Shown here in pieces: positions 26,109-35,456 of a DNA stretch of 64,000 bases (within the stretch, counting starts at the first letter, position 1; each line of letters opens with the position of its first letter). Below the pieces are notes generated by a model. That model made no database searches and was not told the DNA's origin. It worked only from the letters and a program-made list of their open reading frames with translations. The stretch is from Alphaproteobacteria bacterium (lineage in GTDB: Bacteria; Pseudomonadota; Alphaproteobacteria; Micropepsales; Micropepsaceae), in the NCBI GenBank assembly GCA_016125165.1, contig WGMH01000001.1:434001-498000 (forward strand). The letters are read 5' to 3'. Position numbers and translations under genes: made by a program.

Positions 26109-29042
26109 ATGACTAGCCAATCACGGTCTGACCGCCTGAACCGGGCCTCCAACGAGGTGCTGGAAGCCACCGCTTTCCTGTCCGGTACCAATGCCGCCTT
26201 CGTGGAAGCGCTCTATGCCCAGTATCTGGAGAGCCCCGATGCGGTTGATCCAACCTGGCGGGCCTATTTCGCCGGACTGGGCGAACGCGACCTGAAACCC
26301 AGCCAACTTGGAAAAGGCCCGGCCTTTGCGCACCCGGCAAAGCCCGCCCCCAAACTGGACGAACTGACGGGCGCCCTCACCGGCCAGTGGCCCACCGAGC
26401 CGGGCAAGGCCATCAGCGAACAGGGTTTGCGCGCCGCTGCCCAGGAATCGGTGCGAGCGATCCATATGGTGCGCGCCTATCGCGTGACCGGTCACCACGC
26501 CGCCGATCTTGATCCGCTGCACATGACACCCAAGCCGGCAATGCCGCAGCTCGATCCGGGCTTCTATGGCTTCCACGATGCGGACCTCGACAAGCCGGTG
26601 TTCATCGATGGCGTGCTGGGTCTTGCCACCGCCACACCGCGCCAGATGGTCGACATCCTCCAGCGCACCTATTGCGGACGCATCGGCTATGAATTCATGC
26701 ACATCACCGATGCCGAGCAGAAAGACTGGCTGCAGCGGCGCATTGAAGGACCGGACAAGGAGATTCACTTCACGCCGGAAGGCAAGAAGGCGATCCTGAA
26801 CAAACTGATCGAATCGGAAGGGTTCGAGAAGTTCTGCGGCCTGCGCTTCATCGGCACCAAGCGCTTCGGCATCGATGGCGGCGAAGCCATCGTTCCAGCG
26901 CTGGAACAGATCATCAAGCGCGGCGGACAGCTCGGCGTGAAAGAAATCGTGCTCGGCATGAGCCATCGCGGCCGCCTGAATATTCTGGCCAACGTGATGA
27001 GCAAACCCTACCGGCAGATCTTCCACGAATTCCAGGGCGGCAGCGCCGCGCCAACGGACGTTCAAGGTTCGGGCGACGTGAAATATCACCTTGGCGCTTC
27101 GTCGGATCGCGAATTCGATCAGCACAAGGTTCATCTGTCGCTGACACCGAACCCTTCGCATCTGGAAGCGGTTGATCCCGTCGTTCTGGGCAAGGCGCGC
27201 GCCAAGCAACGCCAGCACGGCGACATGGTCACGCGTGCATCCGTGCTGCCACTACTTCTGCATGGCGACGCAGCGTTTGCCGGCCAGGGTGTTGTTGCCG
27301 AATGTTTTGCCATGTCCGGTACGCGCGGCTTCCGCACCGGCGGCACGATTCACTTCATCGTCAACAACCAGATCGGCTTCACCACCGCGCCGGTCTATTC
27401 GCGCTCTTCGCCCTATCCTTCGGACGTCGCCCTTATGGTGCAGGCGCCGATCTTCCATGTGAACGGCGACGATCCCGAAGCGGTCGTGCATTGTGCCCGC
27501 ATCGCCACCGAATTCCGTCAACTGTTCCACAAGGATGTGGTGATCGACATGTTCTGCTATCGCAGATTCGGTCACAACGAGACGGACGAGCCTTCGTTCA
27601 CGCAGCCCTTGATGTATCGCGCCATCAAGGACCATCCCACGACGCTGGAACTCTACGCCGCCAAGCTGGTGGCCGAGGGGACGGTGAGCGAAGCCGATGT
27701 GAAGGCCATGGTTGCCGATTTCAACAAGCGGCTGGACGCGGAATTCGAGGCCTCCAAGGCGCATCGCCCCAACCGCGCCGACTGGCTCGACGGCCGCTGG
27801 AAAAACTTCGAGGTGGCGCCCATCGGAGACCGTCGCGGCGACACCGATGCCGACATCGCGACGCTGAAGCGGATCGGCAAGGCGCTTACATCCGTTCCGG
27901 ATGGATTCCACGCGCACAAGACGATCACGCGCCAGCTCGAACAAAAAGCCAGAATGTTCGAAAGCGGAGAGGCTTTTGACTGGGCGACCGCCGAGGCCCT
28001 CGCCTTCGGCACGCTGCTCGATGAAGGCTATCATGTGCGTCTTTCGGGACAGGATTCGGGACGCGGCACCTTCTCGCAGCGCCATGCGGTTCTGGTGGAT
28101 CAGGAAAACGGCGAACGCTTCGTGCCGCTGAACCATATCCGCGAAGGCCAGGGCGAATTCGACGTGATCGATACGCTGCTTTCCGAAGAAGCGGTCCTGG
28201 GTTTCGAATACGGGTATTCCTCGGCCGAGCCCAAGGCACTGGTGCTTTGGGAAGCGCAGTTCGGCGATTTCGCAAACGGCGCGCAGATGGTGATCGACCA
28301 GTTCATTTCATCGGGCGAAATGAAGTGGCTGCGCATGTGCGGCCTCACCCTGCTGTTGCCGCACGGCTATGAGGGGCAGGGTCCGGAACATTCTTCCGCC
28401 CGGCTTGAGCGCTATCTGCAGCTTTGCGCGCAGGACAACATGCAGGTCGCCTATTGCACGACACCGGCGAATTATTTCCACATCCTGCGTCGCCAGATGC
28501 ACCGCACCTTCAGAAAGCCGCTGGTGCTGATGACCCCGAAATCGCTTCTGCGCCACAAGCGCGTGACGTCGTTCCTTTCGGATTTCGGACCGGACTCCTC
28601 ATTCCATCGCGTATTCCTCGATCAGGCGGAATGCGTGCCCGGCGCGACCACCGTGAAATTGGCAGCCGACGAACAGATCAAGCGCGTGGTGCTGTGCACC
28701 GGCAAGGTCTATTTCGATTTGATGGAAGAGCGCGAAAAGCGCGGTGAGAACCGTATCCAGATGCTCCGCATCGAGCAGCTTTATCCTTTCCCGCAAAACG
28801 CGCTGGCCAGCGAGTTGAAACGCTTCCCCAACGCCGAAGTGATCTGGTGTCAGGAAGAGCCGAAGAATCAGGGAGCGTGGACCTTCGTCGCTCCGCGCAT
28901 TGAAGAGACGCTGGCAACACTCGGCCGCAACGAACGCGTCCGCTACACCGGCCGGCCCGAATACGCTTCCACCGCAACCGGTCTGATGAGCCAGCATTTG
29001 GCCGAGCTTCAGGCCTTCACGCATGAGGCATTGACGCTCTGA
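26109..29042 (+). CDS. sucA: 2-oxoglutarate dehydrogenase E1 component
   Basis: A 977-residue thiamine diphosphate enzyme that decarboxylates 2-oxoglutarate and passes the succinyl group to SucB. I use the ATG at 26109 because the protein then begins with the usual N-terminal E2-binding helix region (ATAFLSGTNAAFVEALYAQY, WRAYFAGL). Motifs include GMSHRGRLNILANVM, KYHLGASSDR, HGDAAFAGQGVVAECFAM, the TPP/Mg region HVNGDDPEAVVHCAR with FGHNETDEPSFTQP, and LLPHGYEGQGPEHSSARLER. The stop overlaps the FkbM methyltransferase start by one base. The start has no strong Shine-Dalgarno sequence. Confidence 0.97.
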   Translation: MTSQSRSDRLNRASNEVLEATAFLSGTNAAFVEALYAQYLESPDAVDPTWRAYFAGLGERDLKPSQLGKGPAFAHPAKPAPKLDELTGALTGQWPTEPGKAISEQGLRAAAQESVRAIHMVRAYRVTGHHAADLDPLHMTPKPAMPQLDPGFYGFHDADLDKPVFIDGVLGLATATPRQMVDILQRTYCGRIGYEFMHITDAEQKDWLQRRIEGPDKEIHFTPEGKKAILNKLIESEGFEKFCGLRFIGTKRFGIDGGEAIVPALEQIIKRGGQLGVKEIVLGMSHRGRLNILANVMSKPYRQIFHEFQGGSAAPTDVQGSGDVKYHLGASSDREFDQHKVHLSLTPNPSHLEAVDPVVLGKARAKQRQHGDMVTRASVLPLLLHGDAAFAGQGVVAECFAMSGTRGFRTGGTIHFIVNNQIGFTTAPVYSRSSPYPSDVALMVQAPIFHVNGDDPEAVVHCARIATEFRQLFHKDVVIDMFCYRRFGHNETDEPSFTQPLMYRAIKDHPTTLELYAAKLVAEGTVSEADVKAMVADFNKRLDAEFEASKAHRPNRADWLDGRWKNFEVAPIGDRRGDTDADIATLKRIGKALTSVPDGFHAHKTITRQLEQKARMFESGEAFDWATAEALAFGTLLDEGYHVRLSGQDSGRGTFSQRHAVLVDQENGERFVPLNHIREGQGEFDVIDTLLSEEAVLGFEYGYSSAEPKALVLWEAQFGDFANGAQMVIDQFISSGEMKWLRMCGLTLLLPHGYEGQGPEHSSARLERYLQLCAQDNMQVAYCTTPANYFHILRRQMHRTFRKPLVLMTPKSLLRHKRVTSFLSDFGPDSSFHRVFLDQAECVPGATTVKLAADEQIKRVVLCTGKVYFDLMEEREKRGENRIQMLRIEQLYPFPQNALASELKRFPNAEVIWCQEEPKNQGAWTFVAPRIEETLATLGRNERVRYTGRPEYASTATGLMSQHLAELQAFTHEALTL

Positions 29043-29821
29043 TGGCGACCGAACCGGCAAACCCGCAATCCGGCGCCACCGGACATATCAAACTCGCCTA
29101 TCGGATCATCGGCCCGAAGCGGTATATCCACCATCGCGCCTGGCGCGCCTGGCGAAAATCCGCCGATGGCCACGAAGGCGAATTGAAGCTGCTGTCATCC
29201 ATCGTCCCGCGCGACCGCATGGCGGTGGACGTGGGTGCCAATCGCGGCAACTACACATTCTTTCTCTCACGGCTCGCCGCGCGCACAGTTGCCTATGAAC
29301 CAGCGCCGCCCATGGCGCGCTTTGTGCGCGAAGCGAGGCTGAAGAACGTGGATGTGCGCGAAGCAGGCGTATCGGATAGCCCCGGCAAGCTCCTTTATTG
29401 CGTGCCGCTGAACGAAAAAGGCAAACCGCAATACAACATCGGCTATCTGGGTGACGGGCTTCCGGCCGGGAAAAAGGGCATCGAAGTGCCGGTGAAGATC
29501 GTGCGCCTCGACGACGAAAAGCTCGACAATGTCGGCTTCATGAAGATCGACGTGGAAGGCCACGAATATGAAGTGATTCAGGGCGCCCGCGAACTGCTGA
29601 CACGTTCGCGCCCCAACCTTCTGGTCGAGATTCTGTATGAGCGCGGCAACCGCGCAGGCGTTGCGCAAAATCGAACCGTGCGCCTTCTCGATGAACTGGG
29701 CTATGAGCCATATGTGTACGCACGCGGCGCATTGCGGCCCCTGAGCGATGCGCCTTTGAGCCAAGACGTCATCAATTACATCTTCCTGCCCCGCAGCACG
29801 GCGATGGAGACATCCAAATGA
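29042..29821 (+). CDS. FkbM family SAM-dependent methyltransferase
   Basis: A 259-residue methyltransferase. The SAM motif is [18 protein letters not shown] near residues 62-79, followed by [13 protein letters not shown]. The acidic-patch motif [20 protein letters not shown] lies near residue 167, and LLVEIL follows. FkbM enzymes mostly O-methylate sugars of lipopolysaccharide, glycolipids or secondary metabolites. Here the gene overlaps sucA by one base (TGATG) and sucB by four (ATGA), so it must be co-translated with the 2-oxoglutarate dehydrogenase genes. The substrate cannot be inferred from this context. Confidence 0.88.
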   Translation: MATEPANPQSGATGHIKLAYRIIGPKRYIHHRAWRAWRKSADGHEGELKLLSSIVPRDRMAVDVGANRGNYTFFLSRLAARTVAYEPAPPMARFVREARLKNVDVREAGVSDSPGKLLYCVPLNEKGKPQYNIGYLGDGLPAGKKGIEVPVKIVRLDDEKLDNVGFMKIDVEGHEYEVIQGARELLTRSRPNLLVEILYERGNRAGVAQNRTVRLLDELGYEPYVYARGALRPLSDAPLSQDVINYIFLPRSTAMETSK

Positions 29822-31065
29822 GCATCCAGATCAAGGTTCCCGCGATGGGTGAATCCGTCACCGAAGCCACGGTGGCGCGCTGGTTCAAGAAGGAAGGCGA
29901 CGCGGTTACGCGAGATGAACCGCTGCTGGAACTCGAAACCGACAAAGTGACCGTGGAGGTGCCCGCGCCCGCCGATGGGGCGATCGAATCCATCGCCGCC
30001 AAGGAAGGCGACACCGTGAATGTGGGCGCGATCCTTGGTGCGATCGCCGAAGGCAAGGCGGGCAGCCCTGCCGTATCCGGCGCCGCCGCTTCCAATCCCG
30101 ATGCCGCCACGCCGAAACCTGCAACACCGGCACCCGCTGCCGAAGCGCCGAAACCTGTTGCCGCAGCCCCGGCCACGCCGCAAGCGGTGATGCCCTCCGT
30201 GCGCCGTATCTCCGAAGAAACGGGGCTTTCGCCGGCATCGGTCGAAGGCTCCGGCAAGGACGGACGCGTGACAAAGGGCGACATGCTGGCGGCGCTGGAG
30301 GCACGCACGGCGAGCACGCCGAAGCCCGCAACACCTGCGATTCCCTCCGGCCCGCGCCCCAATGCGGCGCGCGAAGAGCGCGTTACGATGAGCAGACTTC
30401 GGCGCACCATCGCGCTGCGCCTCAAAGAATCGCAGAACACCGCCGCCCAACTCACCACTTTCAACGAAGTGGACATGAGCCACGTGATGCGGCTGCGCTC
30501 GGAATACAAGGACAGCTTCGAGAAGAAGCACGGCGTGCGGCTGGGCTTCATGGGCTTCTTCACCAAGGCCTGCGTGGCCGCGCTGAAAGAATTGCCGAAC
30601 GTCAACGCCGAAATCGAAGGCGACGACATCATCTATAAGAACTACTACGACATCGGCATGGCCGTCTCGACAGAGAAGGGCCTTGTGGTGCCGGTGGTGC
30701 GCGATGCCGACAAACTCTCGCTGGCGCAAATCGAAGCGGCGATCAGCGATCTGGGCGTGCGTGCGCGCGACGGCAAGCTGCGCCTCGACGAGCTTCAGGG
30801 CGGCACCTTCTCCATCACCAATGGCGGGGTGTTCGGCTCCCTGATGTCCACGCCGATCCTGAACTCGCCGCAGTCCGGCATTCTGGGCATGCACAAGATC
30901 CAGCCGCGCCCGGTGGCCATCGGCGACAAGATCGAAATCCGCCCGATGATGTATCTGGCGCTTTCTTACGATCACCGGCTGGTGGACGGCCGCGAAGCGG
31001 TGACATTCCTTGTGCGCGTGAAGGAAAACCTCGAAGACCCACAGCGGTTGCTGCTGGATATCTGA
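29818..31065 (+). CDS. sucB: dihydrolipoamide succinyltransferase (2-oxoglutarate dehydrogenase E2)
   Basis: A 415-residue E2 subunit. The lipoyl domain occupies residues 1-80 with the lipoylated Lys43 in [13 protein letters not shown]. An Ala-Pro linker leads to the E3-binding domain ([30 protein letters not shown]) around residues 125-160. The catalytic domain ends in [20 protein letters not shown] with the active-site histidine. It receives the succinyl group from SucA and transfers it to CoA; LpdA, encoded two genes on, reoxidises the lipoamide. The start overlaps the FkbM stop (ATGA). Confidence 0.97.
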   Translation: MSIQIKVPAMGESVTEATVARWFKKEGDAVTRDEPLLELETDKVTVEVPAPADGAIESIAAKEGDTVNVGAILGAIAEGKAGSPAVSGAAASNPDAATPKPATPAPAAEAPKPVAAAPATPQAVMPSVRRISEETGLSPASVEGSGKDGRVTKGDMLAALEARTASTPKPATPAIPSGPRPNAAREERVTMSRLRRTIALRLKESQNTAAQLTTFNEVDMSHVMRLRSEYKDSFEKKHGVRLGFMGFFTKACVAALKELPNVNAEIEGDDIIYKNYYDIGMAVSTEKGLVVPVVRDADKLSLAQIEAAISDLGVRARDGKLRLDELQGGTFSITNGGVFGSLMSTPILNSPQSGILGMHKIQPRPVAIGDKIEIRPMMYLALSYDHRLVDGREAVTFLVRVKENLEDPQRLLLDI

Positions 31066-31069
31066 TGCG

Positions 31070-31465
31070 ATGACTTTCGACCTGTGGATGCTGGCGGGTG
31101 CGATACTGCTGGGATTGGTCCACGCGGGCGCGCAGAGCTTCACCTACAAGGCGCAGGTCGGGAACGCCTACACCGTTGGCGCGCGCGATGAGGTGAAACC
31201 TGCCACAGGCGTTGCCGGGCGGCTGGAACGGGCACTGCGCAATTTCATCGAGACATTCCCGCTCTTTGTTGCGGCCATCGTGCTCGTGCATCTTTCCGGC
31301 ACCTATCGCGCCGGTGGTATTGCCGATGCGGGCGCGGCTCTCTATCTCTTCGGGCGTGCCGTCTATCTCCCGCTTTATGCGGCAGGAATTCCGAACATCC
31401 GGACCGTCTTCTGGCAGGTTGCGAGCGTGGGCATCGTTCTGGTGACGGCACAAATCTTCTTCTGA
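31070..31465 (+). CDS. MAPEG family membrane protein
   Basis: A 131-residue, four-helix membrane protein. ERALRNFIETFPLFVAAIVL and YLFGRAVYLPLYAAGIPNIR carry the E-R-x-x-N-x-x-E and R-x-x-Y-x-x-x-Y patterns of MAPEG proteins (glutathione-related eicosanoid and detoxification enzymes in eukaryotes). The bacterial role is not established. It sits four bases after sucB and 15 before lpdA, so it is part of the transcript. Confidence 0.88.
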   Translation: MTFDLWMLAGAILLGLVHAGAQSFTYKAQVGNAYTVGARDEVKPATGVAGRLERALRNFIETFPLFVAAIVLVHLSGTYRAGGIADAGAALYLFGRAVYLPLYAAGIPNIRTVFWQVASVGIVLVTAQIFF

Positions 31466-31480
31466 ACAAGGGTTTTCAAC

Positions 31481-32884
31481 ATGGCAGATCAATTCGATGT
31501 GGTGGTGATCGGCGGCGGGCCGGGCGGATACAACGCGGCGATCCGCGCGGGCCAGCTTGGGCTTACGAGCGCCTGCATCGACAAGCGCGGCACCTTCGGC
31601 GGCACCTGCCTCAACGTGGGCTGCATCCCTTCGAAGGCGCTGCTGCACACGAGCCATCTGTTCGAAGAGGCGAAGGACCACCTGCCGAAGCTTGGCGTGA
31701 AGACGCAGGTTGAACTCGATCTCGCCACCATGATGGCACACAAAACCAAGGTGGTTGGCGAACTCACCAAGGGCGTGGAATTCCTTCTGAAAAAGAACAA
31801 ATCCGAAGCCATTGTGGGCGAAGGCCGCATCGCTGCACCCGGCAAGGTGGAGGTGAAGCTCGCGGACGGCTCGACGCGCATTCTGGACGCCAAGAACATC
31901 GTGATCGCCACGGGCTCCGACGTGATGGCGGTGCCGGGCGTGACGATTGATGAGGAGCGCATCGTCTCCTCCACCGGCGCGCTTTCGCTGAAGGAAGTGC
32001 CGAAGCGCCTGCTCGTTGTCGGCGGCGGCTATATCGGCCTTGAGCTTGGCAGCGTGTGGCGCAGGCTCGGCGCGGAGGTAACGGTGGTGGAATTCCTCGA
32101 CCGCATCACGCCCGGCCTCGATGGCGAAGTGGGCAAACAGTTTCAGCGCATCCTTTCGCGGCAAGGCATGAAATTCCAGCTTTCGACCAAGGTCGTGGGC
32201 GTGGAGAAAAAGGACGATGCGCTCGCCGTGCATGTGGAAGCGGCGGCGGGCGGAAATCTGCAGACCATCGAAACCGATGTGATGCTGGTCTCCATCGGCC
32301 GCAAAGCCTTCACCGGCAGGCTTGGACTTGAGAATGCGGGCGTGAAGCTCGATGCGCGTGGACGCGTGGTGAGCGATGCGCATTACAAAACCGGCGTGCC
32401 GGGCATCTGGGCCATCGGCGACGTGCGCGAAGGACCGATGCTGGCGCACAAGGCCGAAGACGAAGGCGTAGCCTGCATCGAACTGATCGCGGGCAAGCCG
32501 GGACATGTGAACTACGGCGCGATCCCATCGGTCGTCTATACCGCGCCGGAAGTGGCGAGCGTCGGCAAGACCGAGGAAGAGCTGAAGGCCGAAGGCGTGC
32601 AATACAAAATTGGCAAATTCCCCTTCACCGCCAATGCGCGCGCCAAAACGATTGCGGCGACGGAAGGCTTTGCCAAGGTGATCGCCGATGCGAAGACCGA
32701 CCGCGTGCTGGGCGTGCATGTCCTCGGTGCCGAGGCCGGCAACCTTGTGGCCGAAGCCGCGCTTGCCATCGAAATCGGCGCGGCAAGCGAAGACATCGCG
32801 CGCACCTGCCATTCCCACCCCACGCTGACCGAAGCCGTGCGCCAGGCGGCGATGGGCGTGGAAGGCTGGACGATGCAGATGTGA
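31481..32884 (+). CDS. lpdA: dihydrolipoyl dehydrogenase (E3)
   Basis: A 467-residue flavoprotein that reoxidises dihydrolipoamide with NAD. FAD motif VVVIGGGPGGYNAAIRAGQL is at the N-terminus, the redox disulfide is in GGTCLNVGCIPSKALLH near residues 41-57, the NAD-binding motif is LLVVGGGYIGLELGSVW, FAD motif II is AIGDVREGPMLAHKAEDEG, and the catalytic His-Glu pair is in CHSHPTLTEAVRQA. It completes the 2-oxoglutarate dehydrogenase set and may serve other dehydrogenase complexes. Last gene of the cluster. Confidence 0.97.
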   Translation: MADQFDVVVIGGGPGGYNAAIRAGQLGLTSACIDKRGTFGGTCLNVGCIPSKALLHTSHLFEEAKDHLPKLGVKTQVELDLATMMAHKTKVVGELTKGVEFLLKKNKSEAIVGEGRIAAPGKVEVKLADGSTRILDAKNIVIATGSDVMAVPGVTIDEERIVSSTGALSLKEVPKRLLVVGGGYIGLELGSVWRRLGAEVTVVEFLDRITPGLDGEVGKQFQRILSRQGMKFQLSTKVVGVEKKDDALAVHVEAAAGGNLQTIETDVMLVSIGRKAFTGRLGLENAGVKLDARGRVVSDAHYKTGVPGIWAIGDVREGPMLAHKAEDEGVACIELIAGKPGHVNYGAIPSVVYTAPEVASVGKTEEELKAEGVQYKIGKFPFTANARAKTIAATEGFAKVIADAKTDRVLGVHVLGAEAGNLVAEAALAIEIGAASEDIARTCHSHPTLTEAVRQAAMGVEGWTMQM

Positions 32885-32970
32885 GATTGCGTCCGCCGGG
32901 ACGCATTTTTCACTATTACTTCCCAATTGTCATGGCCTGCGAATGGGGGCCACGCAGTTGACGTATCCAC

Positions 32971-33028
32971 TGTCATTCAAGATTTGCGCAGTTATCAACT
33001 GGGTTCGCCGCATCTGCGGCGAATGACA
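32971..33028. repeat. nested inverted repeat downstream of lpdA
   Basis: TGTCATTC (32971-32978) pairs with GAATGACA (33021-33028), and inside it TTCGCCGCA and TGCGGCGAA (33004-33023) form a 9-bp stem with a two-base loop. The layout resembles a small intergenic palindromic element and lies between the convergent lpdA and DUF3089 genes. It could also act as a terminator, but no T run follows. Confidence 0.5.
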
Positions 33029-33050
33029 ATGGTGTATTGGTCGCGATGCG

Positions 33051-34184
33051 CTACTGACCTTTCTCCTTCGCCACAAACGCCTTCGCGCGATCTTCCGCGT
33101 TCTTGCGGATGTTCATGTAGGCGAGTTGATAGTCGTAATTGTGATAATTGCCGAAAGGCAAAACGCCCTTGTGATAGTCATCGCCCGGATCGGAGACGAC
33201 GAGCGCGCCGTTCTCGCAATGCGCGCTGACGAGATGCGGATCGGGCTTGTGCAAAGGATCGCCACCGCGCGATGCCCAGCCGCCAAGATCGTCTTCAGCA
33301 GGCGCAAGCTGTTCGCTGCGCGACCAGATCAAGGGATTGGTGCAGACGAATTTTCGCTGTGCATAGTCTTCCGGAAGACCGGAGCGCTTGGCGAAGCTAT
33401 CACGCTGTTTCTGGAGATCGCTGCCCTCCAGCATCGTGCTCCAGGTGATGACGCAGCCGGTATCGGTTGCGGTCTCGCACGGTTTGACGGTTTTCAGATT
33501 GTGATCGAACCAGTCCTGATCGATCCAGCTGCCGACAATGTAGGCCGCAACCATGCGCCTCGCGAGCGGCGTGCCGTCGATCATCTCCTGCACGAGAACG
33601 CGGGCATGGCGCGAACCCTGGCTGTGGCTGGCGATGATGAAAGGGCGGCTATTATTGTAATGCGCCAGATAATATTCGAAGGCGCGCTTCACGTCGGAAT
33701 AGGCAAGGTCGAGCGCGGCTTTGGTATTGGCGTTCGATTCGAGAAAACCCGAAAACGTCATCTGCCGGTAGCGCGGCGCATAAACGCGGCAGCAGCCGTT
33801 GAACACGCTCGCCTGATTGCGGAGCGAGCCATTGTCGGTGCGTTCATTGGTCTTGGCGTCGTCCAGCGATTGGTTCCACCGATCGTTGGAGAAGAACGAG
33901 GTGGGGTGGATGAAGAACACATCCACCTCGGCCATGGCCGGATCGATAGGCGCATAGCCTTCCGGCGCGACATCGGTGGGATCGTCCGCTTTCTCTGGCA
34001 GGGCTGCCCATGCGGCGGGATCAGCATAGTCCGGCGCGGACGGCGGGGCCTGTTCGGCGAAGGACTGGCGGGGCTGATGCGTCATCAGAAGCATGGCGAG
34101 CATACCAAGCTGCTGGCCATAGACATAGGTGACCCCGCCCAGGAGCATGGCGACAACTCCCAAACCGATCAGCCATTTGCGCAT
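33051..34184 (-). CDS. DUF3089 family alpha/beta-hydrolase, membrane-anchored
   Basis: A 377-residue protein starting at the ATG with GGGGAGG six bases upstream. One N-terminal hydrophobic helix (KWLIGLGVVAMLLGGVTYVY) anchors or exports it. VDVFFIHPTSFFSNDRWN and VFNGCCRVYAPRYRQMT are typical of DUF3089, and the nucleophile elbow is IIASHSQGSRHA, containing Ser in A-S-H-S-Q-G. Acidic and histidine partners probably lie toward the C-terminus (DPHLVSAHCENGALV). Likely an envelope esterase or lipase-like hydrolase with unknown substrate. Confidence 0.87.
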   Translation of the reverse strand: MRKWLIGLGVVAMLLGGVTYVYGQQLGMLAMLLMTHQPRQSFAEQAPPSAPDYADPAAWAALPEKADDPTDVAPEGYAPIDPAMAEVDVFFIHPTSFFSNDRWNQSLDDAKTNERTDNGSLRNQASVFNGCCRVYAPRYRQMTFSGFLESNANTKAALDLAYSDVKRAFEYYLAHYNNSRPFIIASHSQGSRHARVLVQEMIDGTPLARRMVAAYIVGSWIDQDWFDHNLKTVKPCETATDTGCVITWSTMLEGSDLQKQRDSFAKRSGLPEDYAQRKFVCTNPLIWSRSEQLAPAEDDLGGWASRGGDPLHKPDPHLVSAHCENGALVVSDPGDDYHKGVLPFGNYHNYDYQLAYMNIRKNAEDRAKAFVAKEKGQ

Positions 34185-34241
34185 GACGTGCCTCCCCGAA
34201 CCCATACTCTTTGAACGGACACAACGGACCAATCCATTGGT

Positions 34242-35387
34242 CTAGCCCCACACCTCCTCGGCAAAGCGCAGGAAATTGCGACCCATGATCTTTTCGATGC
34301 GCGCGCCGGAATATCCCTTCTTCTCCAGAAGGCCGATAAGCTTCCTGAACTGGTCCTGCCCACGCAAATCAATCACGAAGGGATAGGTATCAGGGGTCTC
34401 CCCTGTGGCGCCGAGCCCTGCCTTTCTGCGGTCTGCGATCTGCTTGGCGGCGAATGCGCGGTATCTGTCCATATCGTCGATACCGCTCACATCGCCATCC
34501 GTGCCAATACCCACATGATCTTCGCCACACACATTCACGGCATGGTCGATATGTGCAACGACATCCTCGGCATGGGGATGGCTGTCTGCCTTCAGGAAGG
34601 GCATGAAATAGATACCGATGAACCCACCTTTGGAGGCCACAAGCTTCAACTCCTCGTCTGTCTTGTTGCGGGGCATGTCGCATAGCGCACGACAGCCGGT
34701 GTGATTGATCGAGATGGGTGCTTTCGACAGGTGTGCCGCATCCAGACAGGTTTTTTCGCCGCTGTGCGAAAGATCCACCATCATGCGACGCGCATTCAGC
34801 TTTTCGACGACGGCGCGGCCAAATGATGTGAGGCCACGGTTCTCCGGTGCCATGGCGCCATCGCCAAGCTGGTTCGCCGGATTGTAGGTGAGCTGGAAGA
34901 TGCGCACGCCAAGATCGGCAAACGTATCCACGCGCTCCACATCGTCGCCCATCATGGCGCCGTTCTGGAAACCATAGATCACGCCGATCTTGCCACTCTT
35001 CTTCGCCTCCAGAATGTCGCCAGCCTTCAGCACCTTCATAAGATCGGCGTCATTGTCGGCCAGCGCAGCGTCCCAGGTATCGATGGTGTCAAGACTGTAG
35101 GCATAGGGATCATCCGGCCCACCGACATAACCGAGCGTGATGTTCACGGCGGTCACGCCGGAGGCATGCAGATCCTTCAGCGCGCGCGCATCGATATCTG
35201 GCTTGCCGGTTTCCACCGGGTTGTCGCTTTGCGGGCGGGTGAGCGCGAGATTGGGGTTTTCGATGCCGCCCAGCGCGTTGACAATGATCATGCTCTCTCT
35301 CGTTCCTGCTGCACGTGCTGACCCCAGCCCGTAGGCGAGGGTGCCTGCGGCAGCACCGGCCAATATCTGGCGCCTGCTTGGCCTCAT
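34242..35387 (-). CDS. Tat-exported membrane dipeptidase (peptidase M19)
   Basis: A 381-residue zinc hydrolase of the renal dipeptidase family. The N-terminus MRPSRRQILAGAAAGTLAYG is a twin-arginine signal, so the ATG at 35387 is preferred. Family motifs include IYGFQNGAMMGDDVERVDTF, FQLTYNPANQLGDGAMAPEN, GLTSFGRAVVEKLN, MVDLSHSGEKT with histidine ligand, PISINHTGCRALC with the second histidine, and VGIGTDGDV. M19 enzymes cleave dipeptides, including D-amino-acid-containing ones. Most have an HxD ligand pair near the N-terminus; here the corresponding region is less typical and should be checked. Divergent from the aldolase at 35457. Confidence 0.9.
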   Translation of the reverse strand: MRPSRRQILAGAAAGTLAYGLGSARAAGTRESMIIVNALGGIENPNLALTRPQSDNPVETGKPDIDARALKDLHASGVTAVNITLGYVGGPDDPYAYSLDTIDTWDAALADNDADLMKVLKAGDILEAKKSGKIGVIYGFQNGAMMGDDVERVDTFADLGVRIFQLTYNPANQLGDGAMAPENRGLTSFGRAVVEKLNARRMMVDLSHSGEKTCLDAAHLSKAPISINHTGCRALCDMPRNKTDEELKLVASKGGFIGIYFMPFLKADSHPHAEDVVAHIDHAVNVCGEDHVGIGTDGDVSGIDDMDRYRAFAAKQIADRRKAGLGATGETPDTYPFVIDLRGQDQFRKLIGLLEKKGYSGARIEKIMGRNFLRFAEEVWG

Positions 35388-35456
35388 GCTTTCGGTCCCC
35401 CGCGTTGTTCCGGGCGCGATTTTCGGCCAGAAATCGGTATTGGCGCAAATGAAAGG

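Noticed and set aside
30815..32926. 703-codon open frame on the minus strand over lpdA
   Set aside because: High-GC mirror of a strongly conserved gene; histidine- and arginine-rich composition typical of antisense frames.
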